NCBI RefSeq assembly: GCF_003063355.1
Contig: NZ_NESH01000006.1
Span: 62,001 to 126,000, forward strand
DNA: 64,000 bases
Origin: Limnohabitans sp. Bal53
Lineage (GTDB): Bacteria; Pseudomonadota; Gammaproteobacteria; Burkholderiales; Burkholderiaceae_C
Direction of reading: 5' to 3'
Under the pieces are notes generated by a model that was not told the DNA's origin, did not search any database, and saw only the letters and a program-made list of their open reading frames with translations. A program made the position numbers and the translations under genes. This document shows positions 55,654 to 63,802 of this stretch, piece after piece. Each line of letters opens with the position of its first letter. Within the stretch, counting starts at the first letter, position 1.

Positions 55654-57066
55654 ATGCATGCCCAAGCCTATATTTCAGACACATCAAAGTCCAAAGCATT
55701 TTTATCTTTGATCGGATTATCGATTTCGTTTTTTATTGCTGGATGTGGTGGTGGCTCTGACACAACAACCACTGGGAATAACAATAGCACCATAGAAGGC
55801 TTGCTGAGCAACTTTGATGAAGCAAGCCCGCTCGCATTCATGACCATTGGTGGCTCCAATGCACTGATCACAACAAGCCCTTCCGGTGGAACAGGGCAAA
55901 GTCTCCAGATCACCCGCAATGGTGGTGAAAAATATGCCGGCGCATGGCTACCGGTATCACCTATTCCCAGCAACCAAGGTCCTCAAAAAGTCTCTGCGCG
56001 TGTTTACTCACCCACCGCAGGCATTCAGATGGCCATCAAATTAGAGTACGGGCAAGACGGTTTTGGCACTGGCGATGTGTTGGCCAACGAAGTCGTTCAA
56101 GTGGGCTGGCAAACGCTGACATGGACCTTCAAATCTTTGGATGCCTCCAAGATTTACAACCGATTGGTGCTTCTGCCAAACTTAGGCAAATTGGGCAGCG
56201 GCCAAGTTTATTATTTTGACGATATGGCCGTTGAAGATGCCAGCCAAAACGACATGGCTGCTTTCACAGCGTCGCCTGGTGGCAACCCCAGCGCCTTGAT
56301 GGGCTCTGGCGGGGCGCAGACCATGCCCAGAGAAGTCACCAATGATTTGCACGACTTTATTTCGGCTGGGGATGCTGTCTTCGCCGCTGACTACATTGGC
56401 ACCTTGGACGGCAACAACCGCCATGCTTCTTGGGTCAACGCTTCTTCCAGAGGAGTGGCGAAAAACGGCAACATTGGATTCTTTCAAGATGCACTCTTGG
56501 ATGGACCGAACGCGCAAATCACCACAACCACGGGTTGGGTTTCTGGCAGGATCGACGGGCCAGCCTCTGTGCCCAATTTCTTCCGTGTTTTTGTCTTTAA
56601 AAAGCCTGATTCTGCCTTCTCCAATTCTTACATGGGCATGTACGTCAATGCCCCAAACAATGGCCACATCGATGCGAGCAGTTTCGGAGGTATCAAGTTT
56701 AAATTGTGGGGACCAGCTGAGATGTACCAAAAATCTTTTTCACCCAACCTTCAAATGATCTTGTCTGGCCCTCGCATTCAAGGCTGCACAACACTGTCGG
56801 GTGGCACTGAGTTGATTCAGGATTTCTCGGCCAATCAGAAACTGGGGGCTGGTTCCAGTTACCAACTTGGACTGAATAATTTCAGAGTCAATGGACTTTG
56901 CGGAAATGACACGAATGAAACGGCGATCACGAATGTCCTTTCGCAACTCGCCCGCGTCGCAGTCAAAGTCTCAGGGGACAACTTCAATTTCCAAGAGCCT
57001 TTGCCGTCGGATTCATCGCAGTTTGCGACCGGGATTAACTTTGGTGGTGTTGCTTTCTCGAACTGA
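55654..57066 (+). CDS. Lipoprotein with one binding-like domain and an unrecognised C-terminal domain
   Basis: The protein has 470 residues. The lipobox is FFIAGCGGGS with Cys31. Residues ~45-195 are homologous by eye to the first two domains of the neighbouring lipoprotein: LSNFDEASPLAF, KYAGAWLPV, ARVYSPTAGIQMAIKLE, GWQTLTWTF and QVYYFDDMAVED. The remaining ~270 residues (from MAAFTASPGG) match nothing I know and are rich in Gly, Asn and Ser. The gene follows a terminator and very AT-rich DNA and has no visible operator copy, so it may be regulated differently. A glucan-binding or uncharacterised enzymatic role is possible. Confidence 0.7.
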   Translation: MHAQAYISDTSKSKAFLSLIGLSISFFIAGCGGGSDTTTTGNNNSTIEGLLSNFDEASPLAFMTIGGSNALITTSPSGGTGQSLQITRNGGEKYAGAWLPVSPIPSNQGPQKVSARVYSPTAGIQMAIKLEYGQDGFGTGDVLANEVVQVGWQTLTWTFKSLDASKIYNRLVLLPNLGKLGSGQVYYFDDMAVEDASQNDMAAFTASPGGNPSALMGSGGAQTMPREVTNDLHDFISAGDAVFAADYIGTLDGNNRHASWVNASSRGVAKNGNIGFFQDALLDGPNAQITTTTGWVSGRIDGPASVPNFFRVFVFKKPDSAFSNSYMGMYVNAPNNGHIDASSFGGIKFKLWGPAEMYQKSFSPNLQMILSGPRIQGCTTLSGGTELIQDFSANQKLGAGSSYQLGLNNFRVNGLCGNDTNETAITNVLSQLARVAVKVSGDNFNFQEPLPSDSSQFATGINFGGVAFSN

Positions 57067-57090
57067 CCGCTCAAAGTCTTTCGACACAAT

Positions 57091-57115
57091 AAAAAAGGGC
57101 CATCGGCCCCTTTTT
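57091..57115. terminator. Bidirectional terminator between the lipoprotein and GH16 genes
   Basis: The sequence AAAAAAGGGCC-atc-GGCCCCTTTTT forms a GC stem flanked by A and T runs on both sides, so it can end transcripts from both convergent genes. Confidence 0.88.
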
Positions 57116-58022
57116 AGTTTTTCCGATAGACCCTCACGTAATCCACTTCCATGGCGGCTGGCAAATTGGCGTTGTCCACGGCACCGCCCAACACACCGCC
57201 AACAGCCACATTCAGCAGCAAGTATTGATCTTTGTTGAAAGGCCATTGCGCAAGGTTGCCATTGCCGGGGTTGTTGTAAGTAAAGTAATCCCGGCCATTC
57301 ACGCCCACAACCACCTTGTCAGCGTCCCAGGTCATTTGATAGGTATTGAAGTCGGTGCAGGCTGTGGGCAAGTCGGTGGTTTGGCCAATGCTGTTGCCGC
57401 CGTTGTTGGCTTCCGTGTGCACGGTACCTAACACTTGGCGCTTGTGCGTGATTGAAAAACCTTTTTGCTCCATGATGTCAATCTCGCCATCCTGAGGCCA
57501 TGCGCCCCCCGTACCCAACATCCATATTGCGGGCCAAGTACCCAAGGTGCAGGGTAATTTGGCACGGATTTCAAAACGGCCATAGGTCCAGCTGGCTTTG
57601 CCACGCGTCATGAGTCGGGCCGAGGTGTAGTTTTGGTTGCCGTAGTCCGATGCACTGGTCAATCGTTCTTGGCGGGCGGTGATGAGGAGTTTGCCATCGG
57701 CTACGCGGGCGTTTTCAAGGCGGTTTGCGCTGTAGTACTGCAGCTCCCCATTCCACCAACCGCGTTGGTTGTATTCCGTGTCATAAACCCATTTGCTGCC
57801 GTCAGGCAGGCCAGGCGTGTTGAACTCGTCTTGCCACACCAGGGTCCAACCGGGCAAGTTGGCGTCAACCGATGGAGCGGGTGTCTGTGACTCGGTGTTT
57901 AGCGGAGTTTGAAGCCCCCCACCGCAAGCGCTCAATGTGGCAAGGAAGGCCCCACACAACAAAGTGTTTGAGAATTTCAATGCACTTGATTTTGTAAATT
58001 TTGGAAAAGTAGAGGGCTTCAC
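57114..58022 (-). CDS. GH16 laminarinase-type lipoprotein
   Basis: The protein has 302 residues. The lipobox is LSACGGG with Cys33. The GH16 active site is DGEIDIMEQKG with nucleophile Glu180, Asp182 and acid/base Glu185, in the GH16_3-type pattern without the beta-bulge Met of the lichenase form being assured. LVWQDEFN near 62 and GRFEIRAKLP near 148 are typical of bacterial laminarinases. It would cut beta-1,3 (or mixed) glucans at the cell surface or in the periplasm. It is the last gene of the ABC operon strand; 80 bases separate it from the ATPase gene and no operator is there. Confidence 0.92.
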   Translation of the reverse strand: MKPSTFPKFTKSSALKFSNTLLCGAFLATLSACGGGLQTPLNTESQTPAPSVDANLPGWTLVWQDEFNTPGLPDGSKWVYDTEYNQRGWWNGELQYYSANRLENARVADGKLLITARQERLTSASDYGNQNYTSARLMTRGKASWTYGRFEIRAKLPCTLGTWPAIWMLGTGGAWPQDGEIDIMEQKGFSITHKRQVLGTVHTEANNGGNSIGQTTDLPTACTDFNTYQMTWDADKVVVGVNGRDYFTYNNPGNGNLAQWPFNKDQYLLLNVAVGGVLGGAVDNANLPAAMEVDYVRVYRKN

Positions 58023-58102
58023 GTGATGACCGTTTTAATGGCAAGGAGCTTGCCAAAGAGATAAGCAAATCGCTGTTTGCGTTTTGCCGGATGCGCACGA
58101 TT

Positions 58103-59188
58103 TCAGGCGCAGGTGAGGCGCTGTTTGTGTGCGTCAAACACCAGCACCTGCTCAGGGTCCAGTTGCAGGCCCACGGTTTCGCCCATGCGGTAGCTTGATT
58201 GCTGCTGACTGAGTTTGACGGTGACCAAGTCGGCATGCCACGGCAAGCGCACGTAAACGATAGTGGAGTCGCCCAGTTGCTCGGTGAACTCGATCACCCC
58301 TTGCAGGCCCGCACCAGGAGCACACAGGCGGATGGACTCTGGCCGAACAGCAAAGACCACGCCACCCAAAAGGTCGCTGGTTTTCCAACCCAGGTCAGCG
58401 CAGGCGATGCTGGTGGTGGCGTCAAATTGAACACGGTGGTTGAGGGCGTCCACGGTGTAGGGCAAAACGTTAATTTTAGGAGAGCCTAAAAACTGCGCCA
58501 CAAAGGTGTTGGCCGGTGAGCGGTACAAGTCCATGGGGGTGCCGACTTGTTCAATGCGCCCTTGGTTGAACACCGCGATCCGGTTGCCCAGCGTCATGGC
58601 TTCGGTTTGGTCGTGCGTGACGTAGATCATGGTGGTTTTCAGGTCAGCATGCATTTTGGCCAGTTCGATGCGCATTTGCACACGCAGCGAAGCGTCCAAG
58701 TTGGACAGGGGCTCGTCAAACAAGAAAACTTTCGGTCTGCGCACGATGGCGCGACCAATGGCGACTCGTTGCCGTTGGCCACCGGACAACTGTTTCGGGT
58801 AGCGCTGCAACAAAGGTGTCAACTGCAGCCGTTCGGCCGTCTCGTTCACCAGTTTGGCCGTGTCGCTTTTAGAGGTGCCCGACATGCGCAGGCCAAAGCC
58901 CATGTTTTCTGCCACGGTCATGTGCGGGTACAGCGCATAGCTTTGGAACACCATGGCCGCACCACGCTCCGACGGCCCTTTGGCACTGACATCCTCACCG
59001 CCAATGCTGATCTGGCCGTCCGTCATGGTTTCCAGACCGGCAATCATGCGCAACATGGTTGATTTGCCGCAACCCGATGGGCCGACAAAGACCATGAATT
59101 CACCGTCTTGAACCTCTAAGTCCAGACCCGGAATAACCACGGTTTCACCAAAATGCTTGGTGACGCCTTTCAAATTGATCGCTGCCAC
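58103..59188 (-). CDS. Sugar ABC transporter ATPase, MsmK/UgpC type
   Basis: The protein has 361 residues from a GTG giving MAAINLKGVTKHFGE, the usual family start; a GTG 12 bases earlier is possible. Walker A is GPSGCGKST, the signature is LSGGQRQR, Walker B is VFLFDEPLSNLDASLR, and the H-loop is VTHDQTEA. The C-terminal ~120 residues are the regulatory TOBE domain (FAVRPESIRL). It powers the two permeases encoded just upstream for oligosaccharide uptake. It starts two bases before the GH1 stop codon. Confidence 0.9.
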   Translation of the reverse strand: MAAINLKGVTKHFGETVVIPGLDLEVQDGEFMVFVGPSGCGKSTMLRMIAGLETMTDGQISIGGEDVSAKGPSERGAAMVFQSYALYPHMTVAENMGFGLRMSGTSKSDTAKLVNETAERLQLTPLLQRYPKQLSGGQRQRVAIGRAIVRRPKVFLFDEPLSNLDASLRVQMRIELAKMHADLKTTMIYVTHDQTEAMTLGNRIAVFNQGRIEQVGTPMDLYRSPANTFVAQFLGSPKINVLPYTVDALNHRVQFDATTSIACADLGWKTSDLLGGVVFAVRPESIRLCAPGAGLQGVIEFTEQLGDSTIVYVRLPWHADLVTVKLSQQQSSYRMGETVGLQLDPEQVLVFDAHKQRLTCA

Positions 59189-59189
59189 T

Positions 59190-60515
59190 TTATTTCTCAC
59201 TCAAAAATTTTTGATACCAAAGGGCACTGTTTTTGAGCGTCCGTTTTTGTGTATCGAAATCGACATGCACCAGACCGAATCGTTTGGCATAGCCACTGGC
59301 CCATTCGAAGTTGTCCATCAGGCTCCAAGCAAAGTAAGCACCAACCGGTACGCCTTTTGCCATTGCGTCGTGTGTCGCCGCAATGTGGTCACGGATATAG
59401 GCCAAACGCTGAGCATCATCGACCACGCCTTCGACACATTGGTCTTTGAATGCCGCGCCGTTTTCGGTTACCCAAAGGCACTCAGCCTGGTAGTCGGCAT
59501 GAAGGCGACACAGCAGTTCGGTCAGTCCTTGAGGGTAGACCTCCCACCCCATGTCGGTAACTTGGTTGCCCGTGCTGGTCACATCCCATGGGTTGCCGCT
59601 CGATGAGAAATTGCGTGTGTAATAGTTCACACCCAGGAAATCATTTTTCTGAGCAATGGTGTCCATATCGCCCGCCATCACTTGAGGCGCATCATGGCCC
59701 AAATGGTCAATCACATCTTGCGGGTAAGTCGCTTTGAACAGCGCATCCATGTACAGGCGCAAATTCAAGCCATCGTCCAAGTGGGCTTTGGCCACATCCT
59801 TCGGGTCGTCACTGGCGGGGTAAATGGGCGACAGGTTCAGCACAATGCCCATGGGCGTTGTCAGGCCCAAACCGCGCATGGCTTGCAAAGCCATGCCGTG
59901 GCTCAGCAACAAATGGTGAACCGCCTGCATGGCCTGCGATCGCGATTGGATACCGGGGGCAAAAATGCCTTGCTCATAACCGAGGATCGCGATGACCCAT
60001 GGCTCGTTGTGGGTGCAGATGCTGTGCACCCGATGACCAAAACGGCGTGCCACTTCGGTGGCGTAGCGCGTGAAATGCGCACAAACTTCTCGATTGGCCC
60101 AACCACCCTGGTCTTGTAACGCTTGAGGCAGGTCCCAATGGTTCAGGGTCACATGCAATTCAATGCCGCGTTGCGCCAGTGCCGTGATCAGCTTGTCATA
60201 AAAGGCAAAGCCCGCTTCATTCCACGCGCCTTGCCCATTGGGCTGAACCCGTGGCCACGAGATGGAGAACCGGTAGGCATTGACTCCTAATTGCGCTATC
60301 AATTCGACGTCCTCTGCCCACCGCTGATAGTGTTCGCAGGCAACGTGTCCATTGCTAGCATCTGCAATTTTTCCTTCGATGTTGCAAAAGGTATCCCAGA
60401 TAGACGGACCTTTGCCATCGCTGTCATGTCCACCTTCAATTTGGAAGGACGATGTTGCAACGCCCCATTTGAAGTCTTTGGGAAACTGTGATCGTGTTGT
60501 AGGAGTAATACTCAT
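59190..60515 (-). CDS. GH1 beta-glucosidase, cytoplasmic
   Basis: The protein has 441 residues and no signal peptide. It has FPKDFKWGVATSSFQIEGG at the start, acid/base Glu171 in CTHNEPW, and nucleophile Glu351 in VTENGAAF, the full GH1 set. It would release glucose from imported beta-linked glucooligosaccharides. It lies between the permease genes and the ATPase gene, which shows that intracellular hydrolysis is part of the uptake unit. Confidence 0.95.
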   Translation of the reverse strand: MSITPTTRSQFPKDFKWGVATSSFQIEGGHDSDGKGPSIWDTFCNIEGKIADASNGHVACEHYQRWAEDVELIAQLGVNAYRFSISWPRVQPNGQGAWNEAGFAFYDKLITALAQRGIELHVTLNHWDLPQALQDQGGWANREVCAHFTRYATEVARRFGHRVHSICTHNEPWVIAILGYEQGIFAPGIQSRSQAMQAVHHLLLSHGMALQAMRGLGLTTPMGIVLNLSPIYPASDDPKDVAKAHLDDGLNLRLYMDALFKATYPQDVIDHLGHDAPQVMAGDMDTIAQKNDFLGVNYYTRNFSSSGNPWDVTSTGNQVTDMGWEVYPQGLTELLCRLHADYQAECLWVTENGAAFKDQCVEGVVDDAQRLAYIRDHIAATHDAMAKGVPVGAYFAWSLMDNFEWASGYAKRFGLVHVDFDTQKRTLKNSALWYQKFLSEK

Positions 60516-60529
60516 TTTTTGTTTTGTGT

Positions 60530-61372
60530 TTAGCCGCGTACTGCGCCAGCGGTCAGGCCTTCAATCAATCGACGGGACGAGAAAATAAAGATGATCAGCA
60601 GTGGAATCACCGCCACGGCTGACCCCGCCATCAAGGCGCCCCACTCGGTGTCTACTGGGCTTTGCACACTGCGCAAGGCCAATGGAAAGGTGTACATCTC
60701 AGGCGATCGCATCACGACCAGTGGACCAATGAAGTTGTTCCAGGAGGCGATGAATGCAATCAGCCCCAAGGTGCCAAAAGCGGGCCCCAAAAGGGGCACC
60801 ACCACACTCCAATAGATCCGGAATTCACCACAGTTGTCCATACGGGCTGCCTCAATCAGCTCTTTGGGTATGGCGGAGCTGATGTATTGACGCATCAAGA
60901 AAATGCCCATCGCAGGTGCAGCACCAGGCAAGTACAGGGCTCGAGGTTGGTCGATCCAACTCAGCGCGTCCATGATGAGGAACGTGGGAATCATGCCCAG
61001 AAATGACGGCACCAGCATGGTGCCCATGACCAACGCGAACAGGGCTTTCTTGTATCGGAACTCATAGACGGCGAATGCGAAACCCGCCATAGAGCAAAAC
61101 AACAAGGTCAGTGCAGTGCCCATGAATCCTACATACAAGGACCATCCCAAATTTCGCCAAAATGGGATTTTCCCCATGAGGATCTTCATGTTTTCAAAAA
61201 AATGGTCCCCGAAAAACAATGGTGGCGGCACACTGAAAATTTCACTGCGTGGCTGCGTGGCAAACACAAACATGAAATAAAAGGGGCCGAGCATCAGCAG
61301 TGCGCCGACGAGCACAAAAAACCAGCCCACCACACCAAGAGACGATTTGCTGTCAGACATGGGCTGGGTCAT
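60530..61372 (-). CDS. Sugar ABC transporter permease, MalG type
   Basis: The protein has 280 residues and six membrane segments. The cytoplasmic EAA loop is EAARMDNCGEFRIYWSVVVP (split, ~175-195), contacting the ATPase. The N-terminal half has GPFYFMFVFATQPRSEIF. Its ATG overlaps the stop of the other permease gene by four bases. It belongs to the CUT1 family of oligosaccharide importers. Confidence 0.92.
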   Translation of the reverse strand: MTQPMSDSKSSLGVVGWFFVLVGALLMLGPFYFMFVFATQPRSEIFSVPPPLFFGDHFFENMKILMGKIPFWRNLGWSLYVGFMGTALTLLFCSMAGFAFAVYEFRYKKALFALVMGTMLVPSFLGMIPTFLIMDALSWIDQPRALYLPGAAPAMGIFLMRQYISSAIPKELIEAARMDNCGEFRIYWSVVVPLLGPAFGTLGLIAFIASWNNFIGPLVVMRSPEMYTFPLALRSVQSPVDTEWGALMAGSAVAVIPLLIIFIFSSRRLIEGLTAGAVRG

Positions 61373-62295
61373 GATTGCCCCTCCTTGCTTTTAAATGCCT
61401 TGTTCGTGATCAAGGTCATCACCAAAATGATCACAAAGAGCATCCATGAAATGGCACTGGCCAAACCAAAGTCATTGAAGTCAAACGCCGTGCGGTACAT
61501 GTACATGGCGGTGGTCATGCCCGCGTATTCGGGTCCGCCTTTTCCACCCGTCAAAATGAAGGGCTCTTCAAAAAGCTGCAACCCACCAATCACGGTCAGG
61601 GTCACACCAAAAAACATGATGGGCTTGAGTTGTGGCAAAGTGATGAAGACAAATTGTTGCCAGCTTTTGGCCCCATCCATCCGGGCTGCTTCGTACAAGT
61701 CGCGTGGAATACTTTGCATGGCAGCCACATACAAAATCACGTTGAAGCCCAGGTATCGCCAAAAAACCACGGCCGACACCACGGGCTTGATGGCTTCTGG
61801 ACTGCCCAACCAATCAATGTTCTCGGCGGGCAAAACTGCCGTGAGCAACGGCCATTTCGCCATCTCTGCCAGCGCTGCGTTGACCATGCCGTAATCGGTC
61901 GAAAACAAGGTGCTGAACATGATGGCGATGGCCACCGTGGATGTGATGTACGGCAAAAAATAGGCACCCATGGCGGCATTGCGCCAGCGACCCATTTTTT
62001 CATTGATCAAATAGGCCAGTGGTATGGCCACCAAGTGCTGTGGCATGCCCGACGCCAAAGCCATCCACAAGGTGTTGCCCAGCGATGTCCAAACCAATGG
62101 ATCCTCGAACGCAAAAATCAGGTTTTCCAATCCCACATATTCCATTGAGGCCAATCCCTGAACGGGATCCCACATGTGAAACATGAGGATGAAGGAAAAG
62201 ACGATCGGGAACAGCCCAAAAACCAGGAACAGCAATAGAAACGGACTGATCAGCACATAAGGTGCCAAGGCTGGTTTCAATATCGGTTTCATCAA
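61369..62295 (-). CDS. Sugar ABC transporter permease, MalF/UgpA type
   Basis: The protein has 308 residues and six membrane segments. The EAA loop is LYEAARMDGAKSWQQFVFITLPQLKP (split, ~195-220). LQLFEEPFILTGGKGGP near 240 is a CUT1 hallmark. It overlaps the binding-protein gene by four bases upstream and the MalG-type gene by four bases downstream, so the three are translationally coupled. Confidence 0.92.
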   Translation of the reverse strand: MMKPILKPALAPYVLISPFLLLFLVFGLFPIVFSFILMFHMWDPVQGLASMEYVGLENLIFAFEDPLVWTSLGNTLWMALASGMPQHLVAIPLAYLINEKMGRWRNAAMGAYFLPYITSTVAIAIMFSTLFSTDYGMVNAALAEMAKWPLLTAVLPAENIDWLGSPEAIKPVVSAVVFWRYLGFNVILYVAAMQSIPRDLYEAARMDGAKSWQQFVFITLPQLKPIMFFGVTLTVIGGLQLFEEPFILTGGKGGPEYAGMTTAMYMYRTAFDFNDFGLASAISWMLFVIILVMTLITNKAFKSKEGQS

Positions 62296-63533
62296 CGACT
62301 GGCCCTTCTTTGCACCAGCCGGTGTGCGTCTTTTAAGGCCTGATCAATGGGTTTGTTTTTATTCAAAACCAAGTCTAGTTCGGCGTTCACGATCTCTTCA
62401 GCAACGCTGTCGTTTTTAAAAACCATGGTGGGCTTGATTTGTGATGCTGTCTGTTTCCATTCGAGTCGGGCCTTTTGCCCCCCGAGGAAGCTCACCGGTT
62501 GGTTGAAGAATTCGCCGTTTTGTGCGTCGATCAATGCGGGGAACGCATTGAATTTTTCAAAAGCCATTTGCTGCTGGCGACTGTTCAAGGTGAGGTGCTG
62601 CACCAAACTCCAGGCGAGGTCTTTGTGAACAGCTTTCTTGGGGATGGCGTAAAAAGTCCCACCCCATGATGTTGCAATGCGTTCTGGCAAAGCCGTGGAG
62701 CGCCAGAGTCCACTGGTGTTGGGCGCTAACCAATTTTGCAAGTGGCCACCCAACCAAGCCCCCATCATTTGGACCGTGACTGTCCCTCGTTTGAGTGACT
62801 CACCCCATTCGTTGGACCACGCGTTGATCTTGCCATCCAGGCCCTGTGCTCTGATCTTTTGAGCAATCTCGAATCCTCGTTTGAACCTTGGCGATGACTC
62901 AATGACGGACTTGCCCTGTGCATCAAAGTACACCCCTTCACCTGCGGGTATGCCGGTCCTGATCACGATGTCTTTGACATCTCGCGCATGCGCGACCAAA
63001 TGCGCGCCCGTACTTTGTTTGATCTTCAGACCACTTTCAACAAAGCTTTCCCAAGACTGGGTCAAATCAGATTCTTTGACCTTGGCTTTGGCCAACAAGT
63101 CATGGCGATAAAACATAGCCCCCGGCCCAATGTCGGTGGGAATGGCCACCTGCCCGTGACTGGCCGATCGCCCTTGGGCCATGGCGTACGGCACCATCTT
63201 CGATGCGTGTTGACTCAGTTTGTAGGGTGATTTATCCAGGTCCTCAAGACCACCGCTTTGCGCAAACCTGCCTAAATAACCATATTCAATGGTCATGACA
63301 TCCGGCAGTCCAGTGGACGTAGCCAACGCTGTGGTCATGGCCGTGTGATGATCTGCGTATTCACGCCCAACCACTTTCACTTCCACATTGGGATTCTGTT
63401 TTTGCCACTCTTGCAGCGATGCTTTGACAATTTCATCCACAGCTGGAAAAGCTGCAACTGTAATGGTCGTTTTTTGGGCCATGACCGAGTGCCATGACAC
63501 GGCACACACCACCAACAATGCTATTTTTTTCAC
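62292..63533 (-). CDS. Sugar ABC transporter substrate-binding protein
   Basis: The protein has 413 residues from the GTG giving MKKIALLVVCAVSWHSVMAQ, a good signal peptide with a GGGA ribosome site; the longer reading would start inside the operator. It is a CUT1 family binding protein (ITVAAFPAVDEIVKASLQEWQKQNPNVEV, split; LPDVMTIEYGYLGRFAQSGGLEDL). Many aromatic residues (WSNEWGESL, MMGAWLGGHLQNW) suit sugar stacking. It heads the operon of binding protein, two permeases, GH1 and ATPase, then GH16. Confidence 0.9.
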   Translation of the reverse strand: MKKIALLVVCAVSWHSVMAQKTTITVAAFPAVDEIVKASLQEWQKQNPNVEVKVVGREYADHHTAMTTALATSTGLPDVMTIEYGYLGRFAQSGGLEDLDKSPYKLSQHASKMVPYAMAQGRSASHGQVAIPTDIGPGAMFYRHDLLAKAKVKESDLTQSWESFVESGLKIKQSTGAHLVAHARDVKDIVIRTGIPAGEGVYFDAQGKSVIESSPRFKRGFEIAQKIRAQGLDGKINAWSNEWGESLKRGTVTVQMMGAWLGGHLQNWLAPNTSGLWRSTALPERIATSWGGTFYAIPKKAVHKDLAWSLVQHLTLNSRQQQMAFEKFNAFPALIDAQNGEFFNQPVSFLGGQKARLEWKQTASQIKPTMVFKNDSVAEEIVNAELDLVLNKNKPIDQALKDAHRLVQRRASR

Positions 63534-63548
63534 GAAAGTCCCTTTTCT

Positions 63549-63562
63549 TGAAAGCGCTTTCA
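63549..63562 (-). promoter_or_regulatory. LacI-type operator of the ABC-GH1-GH16 operon
   Basis: A perfect TGAAAGCGCTTTCA ends 16 bases before the start of the binding-protein gene, the same distance as in front of the porin gene. Confidence 0.85.
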
Positions 63563-63590
63563 TTGTTCAATACACCTGTCACCGTGTCAA
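63562..63590 (-). promoter_or_regulatory. Predicted sigma-70 promoter of the ABC operon
   Basis: On the minus strand TTGACA (63585-63590) is followed by a 17-base spacer and AACAAT (63562-63567); the operator overlaps the last base of the -10 box. Confidence 0.65.
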
Positions 63591-63738
63591 CCCATCCAAG
63601 GGTTTTTCCCAGTTCAGTGCCGAACCGCAATTTCAGCCATAACCAACCTCTTGCAGGACGGGTCTGCTTGATTCCCTTTGACTTTCCTTTTCCTTGAGGA
63701 AAAGGTGTCAACCTCTGGCAGGATGGGTCAACATCATG

Positions 63739-63765
63739 AAAAAGGCCGCCCAATGGGCGGCCTTT
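63739..63765 (-). terminator. Rho-independent terminator downstream of the last gene
   Basis: An 11-base stem (AAAGGCCGCCC / GGGCGGCCTTT) with loop AAT is followed, on the minus strand, by a T run. It ends the transcript of the partial gene at the right edge and insulates the ABC operon. Confidence 0.9.
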
Positions 63766-63802
63766 CTCAAGAGCAAGCCGTGTTTCAGCGCAAAGATTTC
63801 GC

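Noticed and set aside
63640..63735. Near-repeat CAACCTCTTGCAGGACGGGTC / CAACCTCTGGCAGGATGGGTC as a mobile-element border
   Set aside because: The match is short and imperfect, and no transposase or target duplication accompanies it.
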